From Hymenobacter ruricola (GTDB lineage Bacteria > Bacteroidota > Bacteroidia > Cytophagales > Hymenobacteraceae), in the NCBI RefSeq assembly GCF_015694525.1, contig NZ_JADQDM010000009.1:1-64000 (forward strand): a DNA stretch of 64,000 nucleotides, given 5' to 3'. Below the pieces are notes generated by a model that searched no databases, had not been told where the DNA came from, and was given only the letters and a program-made list of their open reading frames with translations. Positions 1 to 8,574 of this stretch are shown here, piece by piece. The first letter of the stretch is position 1, and every line of letters starts with the position of its first letter. The translations under genes and the position numbers were made by a program.

Positions 1-1
1 C

Positions 2-67
2 TACCTGGCCTTTGTCGGCCTCATGCTGGCCAAGGCCGCGACCCTTAATTTGCTCGCGGGTTCATAA
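2..67 (+). CDS. C-terminal end of a cut-off membrane protein
   Basis: Only the last 21 codons and a TAA stop lie inside the window. The fragment starts YLAFVGLMLA and ends NLLAGS, which is hydrophobic and looks like a final transmembrane helix. Too little is present to name a family. It is called coding because the frame is open from the window edge and the composition matches the neighbouring genes. Confidence 0.4.
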   Translation, partial: YLAFVGLMLAKAATLNLLAGS

Positions 68-222
68 CACCCTCTAGGCGCGTGGTGGCTAAAGCCTCCT
101 CACCCTGTTCAGGAAAAGGGTCCAGGCAGGAGAACGAGGAGTTATTGCGTTCTACTAGGTCCATTGCTGGCCTGACGAATTACCTTTAAGCGGCGCATTG
201 CCGCCCTCTGCTCGCCTTTCTT

Positions 223-585
223 ATGCCCGCTGATTCTTCCCACGTCGTGCTGTTCGCCGGGCCGTTTGATTACGCGGCCTTTGCCGTGCTGGTGCTGGCC
301 AATGCGTGGTATGCCCGGCGTCCTGGTGCAGCAAGGCCGAAGTGGTGGGCCAAACCGGCCGTTATTGTGCTATTTGTGCTTGTCTTGCCCCTGCTCTCCA
401 TGCGGGCGGAAATGGTCCGCACCCTTCGGCCCCCGGGCACGCCCACCGACGCTTTCGAGCTTCTCTACACCATGTTTCGCTTCCCGATATATTGGTTCCT
501 ACTCGCTGTCCAAACAGGCGTATTCAATGCGTACAGCCGCCGCAAAAGACTCTTATTTATTCGCCGCTATCGGCTGAAAACGTAG
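223..585 (+). CDS. small multi-spanning membrane protein, paralogue of the gene at 44752
   Basis: A 120-residue protein with three hydrophobic stretches (about residues 13-30, 46-62 and 89-105) and a basic tail, so probably an inner-membrane protein with three helices. I do not recognise a named family. It aligns with the 99-residue protein at 44752-45051: FDYAAFAVLVLAN matches FDWAFIMLLVGLN, LPLLSM matches LPLISI, and DAFELLYTMFRFPIYW matches DALEMAYTYLRFPLYW. This copy is GC-rich like the host, while the other is AT-rich. No functional partner is apparent. The first ATG of the open frame is used. Function unknown. Confidence 0.6.
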   Translation: MPADSSHVVLFAGPFDYAAFAVLVLANAWYARRPGAARPKWWAKPAVIVLFVLVLPLLSMRAEMVRTLRPPGTPTDAFELLYTMFRFPIYWFLLAVQTGVFNAYSRRKRLLFIRRYRLKT

Positions 586-617
586 CAAATCCCATGGTTT
601 GACCAAGGTAGGCCCGT

Positions 618-1001
618 TCATTCAAAGGGTCGAGCAGGCAGGCCGCCATCCACGTAGAAGTCCAGGTAACTGAAATTGCGGCTTAGTTCGCTGCTCCACA
701 CGGCGGCCAGTAACCCACCCCACGAGCGCCAGCCGCAGCCCATGAAGTGCCTGCCCGCTACCACCGGCACGCCCTGCGGGCTGTACTGGTGCCAATCCCC
801 TCCGGCCCACACCTGGCCCTCGACGATGGCGTGCCGAATGGCCTCGACGTACGGGTGCCATTCCGGCTCGTACCCGGCCAAGTAATCCGGCCAGCGCATG
901 CCTTCCTTGAAATCGAAACTCCCGCCCAAGTCGTTCAGGTTGTAGCTCTCGAGGGTGTCGATGTTTTCATAGCGATGCCACGTGACGGGGAGCTGGTGCA
1001 T
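618..1001 (-). CDS. conserved hypothetical protein, 127 aa
   Basis: A soluble protein of 127 residues with no signal peptide or membrane segment. It is unusually rich in tryptophan, tyrosine and histidine, with a central GGDWHQYSPQGVPVVAGRHF segment and a GCGWRSWGG segment that look like the core of a small globular fold. I do not recognise the family. It faces the regulator gene at 1097 in the same orientation but is separated from it by about 95 bp without a visible terminator. Coding is supported by an ATG start and host-like composition. Confidence 0.6.
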   Translation of the reverse strand: MHQLPVTWHRYENIDTLESYNLNDLGGSFDFKEGMRWPDYLAGYEPEWHPYVEAIRHAIVEGQVWAGGDWHQYSPQGVPVVAGRHFMGCGWRSWGGLLAAVWSSELSRNFSYLDFYVDGGLPARPFE

Positions 1002-1096
1002 GACGTAAAACTATGCGTCCTTGCTTGGGTGGTGCCGTTCACGCAAAGGGTCCAAAGAGCGAAAGGAGGGTACTGATGGTCACTCATCCGCTAACG

Positions 1097-4000
1097 CTAG
1101 TGTTGCCCGACCGCTTGGCGCGGCGTTTCACTGGGGGCATGTCCGAAGTGACGCGAAAAGCTGGTGGAAAAGTTGGACGGGTTGCTATAGCCCACTCGGT
1201 AAGCCGCTTCGGCTACGGTGGCCGCGCCGCCAGCCAGCAGCGCGTGGGCATGGGTGAGGCGCAGGAAGCGGATGAAGTCGCTGGGGGCTTGGTCGGTGAG
1301 GGCTTTAAGCTTGCGGTGCAGCTGGGTGCGGCTCATGCCCAACTCGCGGCTCAGTGATTCTACGCCCAGGGTTTCGTCGTCGAGGGCCGCTTCCACGGCT
1401 TGGCGCACTCGGGCCAGAAAGGTCTCTTCCGTGGTGGGCGGGCGGGCAGGGGATGGCTCGGTGAGGCTGCGGCGGTAGGCGACCTGCAACTGCTGGCGGC
1501 TGAGCACGAGGTTGCGCAGCTGGGCTAGTAGTTCGTCGCGCCGGAAGGGCTTGGTGAGGTAGGCGTCGGCTCCGGTATCGAGGCCCTGGAGCTTGCTGGG
1601 CAGGTCGGCCTTGGCCGTGAGCAACACCACCGGAATGTGGCTGGTGCGCTCGTCTTGCTTCAGCGCCCGGCACACGCCGTAGCCATCGAGGCGGGGCATC
1701 ATGGCATCGGTCAGCACGAGGTCCGGCAAGTGTTCGACGGCGAGGGCGACGCCGACGGCTCCGTTTTCGGCCGTCAGCAACTGGTAAGAGCCCGCCAACA
1801 GGGTGCACAGGTAGGCGCGCACGTCGGCATTGTCTTCAATCACGAGCAGCAGCGGGGCGTCCGCTGGCGCGACGGCGAGGGACTCGGCGGCGAGGGAAGG
1901 CGGCGGGACGACCGCCTTACCCCGCCCAATGACCGGTGCGGATGCGGGCGCCCCGCTGGCCACCGCCAGGGGCAGCCGCACCGTCACGGTAGTGCCGCAG
2001 TCTACCTCACTGGCGAGGGCAATGGTGCCTCCATGCAGTTCAACCAACTCCTTGGTCAGGGCCAAACCGATGCCGGTGCCCTCCTGTTCGCGCGTAGGCG
2101 AATGGTCGACTTGGTAGAACCGGTCAAACACATGCGGCATTTGGGCCGGGGCGATGCCACAACCGGTGTCGCGGACCGTCAGCGTCACCCATGTTGGAGC
2201 CGGTGCTGGGGCGGCTTCTTCCTGGAGCCGCACCGTCACGGCGCCACCGGCGGGGGTAAATTTAAACGCATTGGTGAGCAGGTTGGCCAGTATCTTCTCC
2301 AGCATGTCGGCCTCAAAGTCGACGAATAATTCGAGCGGGTCCGCTTCGAAGGAGCAGCCGATGCTGCGTTGCTGGGCCAGCGACGCAAACGAACCGACCA
2401 CGCCGCGCACGAAGCCCACCACCTCGCCCGGCGCGGGGTGCAGCACCTGCTGGCCGGCTTCGAGGCGGCTCAAATCCAGCAGTTGGTTGATGAGATGCTG
2501 CAGGCGCTGGGCGTTGCGCTGCACCAGCTCGGCCTGCTGGCGGGTGCCGGGCTCGCGGGTGTCGGCCGCAATCTGGGCGGCCGGCCCCAGCATGAGCGTC
2601 AGCGGGGTGCGGAACTCGTGGGTGATGTTGGTGAAGAAGCGGGTTTTTGCTTCGTCCAGCGTCCGCAGCTGGTCGGCCTGGGCGCTTATCTCGTCGCGCT
2701 GGGCCGCCAGGGTGAGGTTCTGGGCGCTGATTTCTTCGGTACGCGCCCGCACGGTGGCTTCGAGGCGCTCCTTTTCGGTGCTCAGCAGTTGCCGCCGCTC
2801 GGCTTCCTGGGCCAGGTTTTGCGCCGAGAGCTGCTCGACCTGCCGCAGCTGCACCTCCAGGTGGTGGCGCGTGGCGGCAAAGTCGCGGGCCAGGTAAATG
2901 GACATGCAAATCGGCAGCACGAGCCCGCAGACCTGAACGAAGATTTGCGCAGCCAGAAAATCGGGATTGTCCCAGCGGTGAACGAAACGGAAGGCACTAC
3001 CGGCCACCAAAGGCATCAGCATGGCGCCCAGCATCCCGACGAGCAGCAGCCCCATGCCCGGCTGCTGCTGCTTCAGCGCCCGGCCCAGGGCCGGCAGCAA
3101 CCGGAGCCAGGCCAGCAGAAAGACGCCTATCATCACGGCGGGCACCTGGTTGCCGGCGGTGGGCGCGGCCAGCCATTGGACGGCGTGGCCCAGGCTCGCC
3201 AGCCCCAGCAGCCCCAGCCAGAACCACGGCAGGCGGGTGCGGCACATGGCATACAGAAACACCAGCAGCGACCCGCTGCTCAGCGCCGCTCCCAGTTGAA
3301 AGCCCAGCTCCACCCACCAGCGAATTTCTTCGTCCACGCACGTGGCCCGCAGAAACACCAGGAAGGTGGTGGCCGCGGTGGCGGCCAGGTAGCAGCTGAA
3401 ATACAGGTTGGTACGCTGGGGCCGGTAGAACCAGAACAAGCAGAAGTGCAGCACCGCTAGGACCATGGCGCTGGCCACGGTAATCAGGCTGAGCGTGTCG
3501 GAGCGCGCCTGGCGCACGCGCTCGGCTATCAGGCGCTCGGCGGGGGCCACCCACAGGTCCAGGCCGGCGTAGGGCCGGGGCCAGGCCGCAAACCTGGCGT
3601 AGCGAATGGCCAGCAAGTGGGGGCCCGGCTCGCGCAGCATAAACGGCAGCAGGCGGTAGCGCGGCCGCACCCCCTGGGTGGTGGAAGCCGAGGTGCCAAT
3701 GGTGCCGTAGCGGCCCAACAAGCGGCCGTCGAGGTAGATTTCGGAGGCGCCGTCCTGCACCATGTGCAAGCCCAGGGGCTGCCCCAGCAGGGCCGGGTCG
3801 AGGGTGAAGCGCAGCCGGAAGCAGCCCGTGCCGCGCCAGCCCGGCGGCTCCTTGCCCACCAGAAAATGGGGGCCGACCAGCCGCCAGTGCTGGTCGCGGG
3901 TGGCGGGACTGGCCCAACCGGGAGGGGAACCCGGCTGGTAACGCCACGGCCGGCTGCCGCCGAGCCGCTGCATGGCTGGCGAATACACCTGCGCGGCGCG

Positions 4001-4129
4001 CAGCTGCACCAGGGCGCTATCGGACGCGGCCGGGACGATGGCCGCCGCTGCTTGGGGAGCGGACCGGGCGTAGGCCACCAGCCCGCTGAGCAGGCTGCTG
4101 AGGAGAACGACAAGATGACGAAGATTCAT
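1097..4129 (-). CDS. single-polypeptide hybrid two-component regulator (sensor kinase, receiver, AraC output)
   Basis: This 1010-residue protein joins a whole phosphorelay. Numbering from this start: signal-like segment 1-22; extracytoplasmic beta-rich region about 30-205, in the style of 7TMR-DISM sensors; seven or so membrane helices about 215-415; coiled coil 420-495; HisKA with phospho-acceptor His504 in THEFRTP; HATPase with N box NLLTNAFKF, DTGCGI and EGTGIGLAL; receiver with Asp808 in LTDAMMP and Lys860 in LTKPF; and a C-terminal AraC-type HTH ending near 1005. The sensed signal is unknown. ATG at 4129 gives the best signal peptide; an upstream GTG at 4171 would add 14 residues. It diverges from the metalloprotease gene across a 409-bp spacer carrying twin dyads, so control of that gene is possible but inferred. 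Confidence 0.92.
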   Translation of the reverse strand: MNLRHLVVLLSSLLSGLVAYARSAPQAAAAIVPAASDSALVQLRAAQVYSPAMQRLGGSRPWRYQPGSPPGWASPATRDQHWRLVGPHFLVGKEPPGWRGTGCFRLRFTLDPALLGQPLGLHMVQDGASEIYLDGRLLGRYGTIGTSASTTQGVRPRYRLLPFMLREPGPHLLAIRYARFAAWPRPYAGLDLWVAPAERLIAERVRQARSDTLSLITVASAMVLAVLHFCLFWFYRPQRTNLYFSCYLAATAATTFLVFLRATCVDEEIRWWVELGFQLGAALSSGSLLVFLYAMCRTRLPWFWLGLLGLASLGHAVQWLAAPTAGNQVPAVMIGVFLLAWLRLLPALGRALKQQQPGMGLLLVGMLGAMLMPLVAGSAFRFVHRWDNPDFLAAQIFVQVCGLVLPICMSIYLARDFAATRHHLEVQLRQVEQLSAQNLAQEAERRQLLSTEKERLEATVRARTEEISAQNLTLAAQRDEISAQADQLRTLDEAKTRFFTNITHEFRTPLTLMLGPAAQIAADTREPGTRQQAELVQRNAQRLQHLINQLLDLSRLEAGQQVLHPAPGEVVGFVRGVVGSFASLAQQRSIGCSFEADPLELFVDFEADMLEKILANLLTNAFKFTPAGGAVTVRLQEEAAPAPAPTWVTLTVRDTGCGIAPAQMPHVFDRFYQVDHSPTREQEGTGIGLALTKELVELHGGTIALASEVDCGTTVTVRLPLAVASGAPASAPVIGRGKAVVPPPSLAAESLAVAPADAPLLLVIEDNADVRAYLCTLLAGSYQLLTAENGAVGVALAVEHLPDLVLTDAMMPRLDGYGVCRALKQDERTSHIPVVLLTAKADLPSKLQGLDTGADAYLTKPFRRDELLAQLRNLVLSRQQLQVAYRRSLTEPSPARPPTTEETFLARVRQAVEAALDDETLGVESLSRELGMSRTQLHRKLKALTDQAPSDFIRFLRLTHAHALLAGGAATVAEAAYRVGYSNPSNFSTSFSRHFGHAPSETPRQAVGQH

Positions 4130-4285
4130 CAACATCGGCAGGAGGGAATGGAAAAACAGCAAGGCCCGCACTACTAAGGTAAAGGCTGCGACCTTGACGG
4201 TAAGCAGATTATCCTATCGATTAGTGGCACCCGCTGGTTTGTCAGCGCGAATCTGAAAAAATGCCCCGGCGTTACCTCCGCAAAT

Positions 4286-4350
4286 GCATTTGCACCCTGC
4301 GCAAACGCTCCCGCTACGGCAGCATATGCTTTTGCAACGTGCGCAAAGGC
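4286..4350. promoter_or_regulatory. twin operator-like dyads TTTGC-N7-GCAAA, 42 bp apart
   Basis: The 409-bp spacer between the divergent genes holds two copies of a 23-bp element (4286-4308 and 4328-4350) agreeing at 19 positions. Each contains an inverted repeat TTTGC-N7-GCAAA (4289-4305 and 4331-4347). The starts are exactly 42 bp apart, close to four helical turns, as expected of cooperatively bound sites. A perfect 14-bp palindrome GCAAATGCATTTGC (4280-4293) overlaps the first. The binding protein is unknown; the adjacent AraC-type regulator is one candidate. I see nothing else definable in this spacer. Confidence 0.5.
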
Positions 4351-4538
4351 CCACTGGGGTCATTTGGCCTTGCTTTGCAGGCGTTCCAGCGCCTCACTTT
4401 TCACTGGGTGCTGGGGCCCGCAAGGGATTTCCTGACCTCCGGCTGTCGTCGGTCAAAACGGTGGGTTGCTCGCCGGAGCTCCTTTTTAACCTCAAGCTAC
4501 TTGTCAGGGCCTTTTTCACTTTTACACGAAGAATACTC

Positions 4539-6776
4539 ATGCGCTTTTTCTTACTCCTCCTCCGGTTCTGCGGCTGCTGGCTGCTGGGGGCTGCCGCCCT
4601 TTTCGGCAGCGCTGATGCGCTGGCCCAAACGTCGACCACCTCATTCAGCTGCGGTTTCGACCGCTTGCAACAGGCGGCCTTTGCCCGGCAACCCGGCTCG
4701 AAAGCGGCCTATGAGCAGTTTTTGGCCCAGGCCGCCCGGCTGGCCGGCCAGCAGCGCAGCTCCTTGGGTGCGGCCCCCGATGTGACGGTGCCCGTGGTGG
4801 TGCACATTATGTTCTCATCGACGGGTGGAACGTCCGCCGGCATCACCGACGCGCAGGTGGCGGACGCGCTGCGGGTCGTGAACCTGGACTTCAGCAAAAC
4901 CAACCCCGACACGGCCGCCGTCATCCCGGCGTTTCAGGCGCGGGTGGCCAACGTGGGCTTCCGCTTCCGGCTGGCCCAACTCGACCCCAACGGCAACTGC
5001 ACCACCGGCATCACCCGCACGTTCTCGGCGACTGCCACGGCGCAGTCAGGCAACGACGACCTGCTGAAGCGGCAAGTCCGCTGGGACCCGGCCCGCTACC
5101 TCAACATCTGGGTGGTAGAAGGCATCAACAACAGCCTGACCAGCCTCGGCGGCTACGCCTACCTGCCCTGCACCGGCGGCACGCTCGATGGCATCGTGAT
5201 TTTGAAGAGCCTGTTTGGCACCGTGGGGGCCGCCGCGGGCAATGGCTTTGCCGGGCGGGCGCTCACCCACGAAATTGGGCACTACTTCGGCCTGTCGCAC
5301 ACCTGGGGCAATACCAACACCCCCGGCCTGCCCGCCAACTGCGGCCTCGGCGATGGCATTGCCGACACGCCCACCACCATCGGCACGTTTACCTGCAACC
5401 TGGCCTTCACCTCTTGTGCCGACCCGCTCACCGGCGCGCCCATCCTGGCCAACGTGCAGAACTACATGGACTACGCGCCGTGCATCTGCATGTTCACGCT
5501 GGGCCAGCGCGCGGTGATGCGCGCCGCCCTGGCCCTGGGCTGCCGCCAGCAGCTGACCAGCGCGGCCAACCTGGCGGCCACCGGCACTGCCGATGGCTAC
5601 CAGCCGCCGGCCGGCGGCTGCCCGGCGGCAGTGGCCATCGGCGTGGACCAGCGCCGGGTGTGCGCCAACCAGAGCGGCGGGCCGCGCTACTTCACGGGCT
5701 TCGGCACCAGCGACGCTCTGAACGCGGCCACCGCCACGGTGCAGTGGGCGTTTCCGGGCGGGGTGCCGGCCACCAGCACCTCGCGCGTGGCGCGGGTGAG
5801 CTACCCCACGCCCGGCGTCTACGCCGTGACCCTGACCATTACGCCGGCCGGCGGCCCGCCCGTGACCCGCACCGAGCCGCAGTGGATGCAGGTGAGCGGG
5901 CCCGGCACGGGCCTCGCGGGGGCCGTCAACGAATCGTTTGAGAACCCGGCCTTCCCCAACAACTTTGGCCCCGCCGACCTGCGCAACTGGTTGGTGGACA
6001 CCGTGAACCGAGCCGTGGCCAACCGCTGGCAGCGGGCGGGCGGCGGCGCGTTGGTGGCGGCCGACGGCACGGCCTGCCTGGTGGTGCCCAACGTGCTGGT
6101 GCAGGCCAACCAGCCGTATTATTCCATCATCACCTCGCCCGCCCTCGACCTGAGCGCGTTTCAGGGGGCGGGCCATTCGGCGCGGCTCAGCTTCCGCACG
6201 GCGCGGGCTAGCAATCCCACCCTGTCGGGCTCCGGCAACGACGTGCTGGTGGTGCAGTACGGCCCTGACTGTGAAGTGTATAGCAACGTCACCGGCCAGA
6301 GCTACACCACCGGCAGCCTCCAGGTGCCGGGCCAGACGGCCCAAAACGGCTTCGTGCCCACTTCCGTGCAGCAGTGGACCACCATCACGCTGCCGCTCGA
6401 CCCGCAGTACATCGGCCCGGCCACTTGGCTGCGCTTCCAGTTTCAAAGCACCGGCGGCAACCCCTTCTACCTCGACCGCGTGCGCATCGAAGACCCCGCT
6501 GCGCCCCTGGCCACCCACAACGAAACACTGGCCCGCCCCGCCCTAGAAGTGTACCCCAACCCGGCCACCCGCGAATTGCGCCTGCGTTACCCGGCCCCCG
6601 GTCCGGCCCCCACCGGGCTGCGCCTCTACGACGCGCTGGGCCGGCAGGTGCGGGCCTTTGCCGCGCCCGTCCCCGATGGCCCCCTCTCGCTGCAGGGACT
6701 GGCGGCGGGCGTGTACGTGCTGCGGGGCGAGCTGGCCGGCCACCCCATGAGCTGCCGCGTGGCGGTAGCCGAGTAA
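4539..6776 (+). CDS. secreted zinc metalloprotease, M43 (pappalysin/cytophagalysin) type, with PKD domain and T9SS tail
   Basis: A 745-residue exported protease. A signal peptide (about 1-29, ending ADALAQ) precedes a pro-region. The catalytic domain has the extended zinc motif HEIGHYFGLSHTWG (244-257) and a downstream NYMDY Met-turn near 308-312, the M43 signature. A PKD-like domain follows (about 360-460), then a beta-sandwich with a carbohydrate-binding look. The last ~80 residues (starting LEVYPNPATRELRL) match the type A sorting domain cleaved during T9SS export. The open frame extends to 4284, but only the ATG at 4539 yields a signal peptide. It is followed after 37 bp by the repeat protein gene, probably as an operon. 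Substrate unknown. Confidence 0.92.
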   Translation: MRFFLLLLRFCGCWLLGAAALFGSADALAQTSTTSFSCGFDRLQQAAFARQPGSKAAYEQFLAQAARLAGQQRSSLGAAPDVTVPVVVHIMFSSTGGTSAGITDAQVADALRVVNLDFSKTNPDTAAVIPAFQARVANVGFRFRLAQLDPNGNCTTGITRTFSATATAQSGNDDLLKRQVRWDPARYLNIWVVEGINNSLTSLGGYAYLPCTGGTLDGIVILKSLFGTVGAAAGNGFAGRALTHEIGHYFGLSHTWGNTNTPGLPANCGLGDGIADTPTTIGTFTCNLAFTSCADPLTGAPILANVQNYMDYAPCICMFTLGQRAVMRAALALGCRQQLTSAANLAATGTADGYQPPAGGCPAAVAIGVDQRRVCANQSGGPRYFTGFGTSDALNAATATVQWAFPGGVPATSTSRVARVSYPTPGVYAVTLTITPAGGPPVTRTEPQWMQVSGPGTGLAGAVNESFENPAFPNNFGPADLRNWLVDTVNRAVANRWQRAGGGALVAADGTACLVVPNVLVQANQPYYSIITSPALDLSAFQGAGHSARLSFRTARASNPTLSGSGNDVLVVQYGPDCEVYSNVTGQSYTTGSLQVPGQTAQNGFVPTSVQQWTTITLPLDPQYIGPATWLRFQFQSTGGNPFYLDRVRIEDPAAPLATHNETLARPALEVYPNPATRELRLRYPAPGPAPTGLRLYDALGRQVRAFAAPVPDGPLSLQGLAAGVYVLRGELAGHPMSCRVAVAE

Positions 6777-6813
6777 ACCGCCACTGCCTCTTCACCCGCT
6801 CTTTTCTGCTTCT

Positions 6814-8304
6814 ATGAAAACCTGTTTTTCCCTGTTTACCCTGCTGCTGTTGTCGGCCCGCTTTACCGCCTGCGCCCAGTCGGTGGGCATTGGCACCACG
6901 GCCCCCGATGCCAAGTCGGCGCTCGACATTCGGGCCAGCGACCGGGGCCTGCTCATCCCGCGCCTCACCGCCGCCCAGCGCACGGCCATCACCAGCCCAC
7001 CCCAGGGCCTGATGGTGTACCAGACCGACGGCACGCCCGGCGGTGGCCTCCAGACCGGCTTCTGGTACTATGCCGGCACGCCTGCCGCCTGGGTGTTCCT
7101 CAACCCGGCCGGGGGCGGGGCCGACAACCTGGGCAACCACACCGCCACCCAGGTCCTGAACCTGCAAGGCAATGCCCTGACCGGTACCGGGGCCTCGGTG
7201 GGCACCGCGGTGGGCGTGGGCGTGCGGGCCGACGGGGGCCTGAACCTGGGCCAGAACACGACCGGCAACAACGTATTCCTCGGCTACCAGGCCGGTGCCA
7301 CCACGACAGGCAGCTTTAACACGTTCAGCGGCTACCAGGCTGGGGCCGCCGCCACGACGGGCAGTTACAATACCTTCAGCGGCTACCAGGCCGGCACCCG
7401 CAATACGACGGGCAACTACAACCTGTTCAGCGGCTACCAGAGCGGCTATTCTAACTCGACGGGCAGCAACAACACGTTCAGCGGCGGCTATCGGAGCGGC
7501 TTCTACAACACGACGGGTGGCAACAACACGTTCAGCGGCACCGATAGCGGGTTCAACAACTCGACGGGCAGCAACAACGTGTTCAGCGGCTACAGCAGCG
7601 GTTTCTTCAACCAAACGGGTAGCAACAACTACTTCAGCGGCTATCAGGCCGGCTACTACAACTCAACGAGCAGTAATAACCAATTCAGCGGCTACCAGAG
7701 CGGCTACAACAACACGACGGGCGACCAGAACCAGTTCAGCGGCTACCAGAGTGGCTACGTCAACACCACGGGCTTCCGCAACCTGTTCATTGGGTACCAG
7801 AGCGGCATCAGCAACACGACGGGCTCTAGGAACTGGGCGTTTGGCTACCTGGCCGGCCCCAACGTCAATAACCTGACCAACGCGGGGGCCATCGGCTACC
7901 AGGCCACGGTCAGCCAGAGCAACAGCTTGGCGCTGGGCGGTCTCGGCGTCTTCGCCGTGAACGTGGGCATCGGCACGAGCCGGCCCAGCCAGCGACTGGA
8001 GGTGAACGGCAATATCCTGGCCACCGGCACCGTCAACATGGGCTGGACGCAGCTATCCGGCACATACAACCTGCCCGGCCACGTCCAGGATAGTTATACC
8101 CTCACCTGTCCCAGCGGCATGCGGGTGCTGGGCGGTGGCGGCGGCCACCGCGACAACACCATCGCCGCCTCGGTTATTACCATCCACTACTCGGGCCCCG
8201 ACCCCAACGACCCCGAGCATACCTGGCGCGTAATCGTCGGCAACGTTGCCAACAACGCCCGCGCCATCCGCGTTTATTGCAACTGCGCCCGTATCGCGCC
8301 CTAA
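6814..8304 (+). CDS. exported glycine/asparagine-repeat surface protein
   Basis: This 496-residue protein starts with a signal peptide (1-21, ending TACA) and the VGIGTTAPDAKSALDI opening common in Bacteroidota tail-fibre-like surface proteins. Residues about 150-345 are twelve imperfect 16-17-residue repeats of the form TTGxxNxFSGYQSGYxN, which resemble YadA-type head repeats and should form a stacked beta fibre. A second VGIGTSRPSQRLEV block follows. The C-terminus has a cysteine-containing GMRVLGGGGGHRD domain rather than a peptidase S74 or T9SS tail. Role is probably adhesion or cell-surface structure, by inference. A displaced coiled-coil tail in another frame follows the stop. Confidence 0.8.
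   Translation: MKTCFSLFTLLLLSARFTACAQSVGIGTTAPDAKSALDIRASDRGLLIPRLTAAQRTAITSPPQGLMVYQTDGTPGGGLQTGFWYYAGTPAAWVFLNPAGGGADNLGNHTATQVLNLQGNALTGTGASVGTAVGVGVRADGGLNLGQNTTGNNVFLGYQAGATTTGSFNTFSGYQAGAAATTGSYNTFSGYQAGTRNTTGNYNLFSGYQSGYSNSTGSNNTFSGGYRSGFYNTTGGNNTFSGTDSGFNNSTGSNNVFSGYSSGFFNQTGSNNYFSGYQAGYYNSTSSNNQFSGYQSGYNNTTGDQNQFSGYQSGYVNTTGFRNLFIGYQSGISNTTGSRNWAFGYLAGPNVNNLTNAGAIGYQATVSQSNSLALGGLGVFAVNVGIGTSRPSQRLEVNGNILATGTVNMGWTQLSGTYNLPGHVQDSYTLTCPSGMRVLGGGGGHRDNTIAASVITIHYSGPDPNDPEHTWRVIVGNVANNARAIRVYCNCARIAP
7264..7855 (+). repeat. in-gene tandem repeats, 12 units of about 48 bp
   Basis: Twelve imperfect units of 48-51 bp encode the TTGxxNxFSGYQSGYxN repeats of the surface protein at 6814. Units share the DNA words ACGACGGGC, TTCAGCGGCTACCAG and AGCGGCTA, so unit number could vary by slippage or recombination. 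Confidence 0.85.
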
Positions 8305-8305
8305 T

Positions 8306-8476
8306 CCGGGAACTGCCCAGCTCGTGGTGCCGCTCGTGCAGGCCGTGCAGGAACTGAGCGCCGAGTACGAGGTGCTCAGCGCCGCCACCAACCACGCCGA
8401 CTTGCAAGCGCTTCAAGCCCAGTTGGCCCGCCTGATTGGCGAAGTGCCCTCAATAAGTCTCTCCCCGGATAAATAA
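8306..8476 (+). pseudogene. displaced coiled-coil tail of a tail-fibre/endosialidase-type surface protein
   Basis: Directly after the stop of the repeat protein, the +1 frame reads AQLVVPLVQAVQELSAEYEV, then LQALQAQLARLIGEV, and stops at 8476. A PLVQAVQELSAE segment followed by a short coiled coil is how many Bacteroidota relatives of the upstream protein end. There is no good start codon for an independent gene, so I read it as a leftover C-terminal module, out of frame with 6814. Either a frameshift or replacement of the tail could have produced it. Confidence 0.45.
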
Positions 8477-8574
8477 ACTGGTACAGTCAGCTACTTCTGC
8501 TGGCACAACGCGAAATAACCAGACCGCACGTGCCTAACTAAGTTTACGCAAAGGGTGGTTTTACCCTACCCGCC

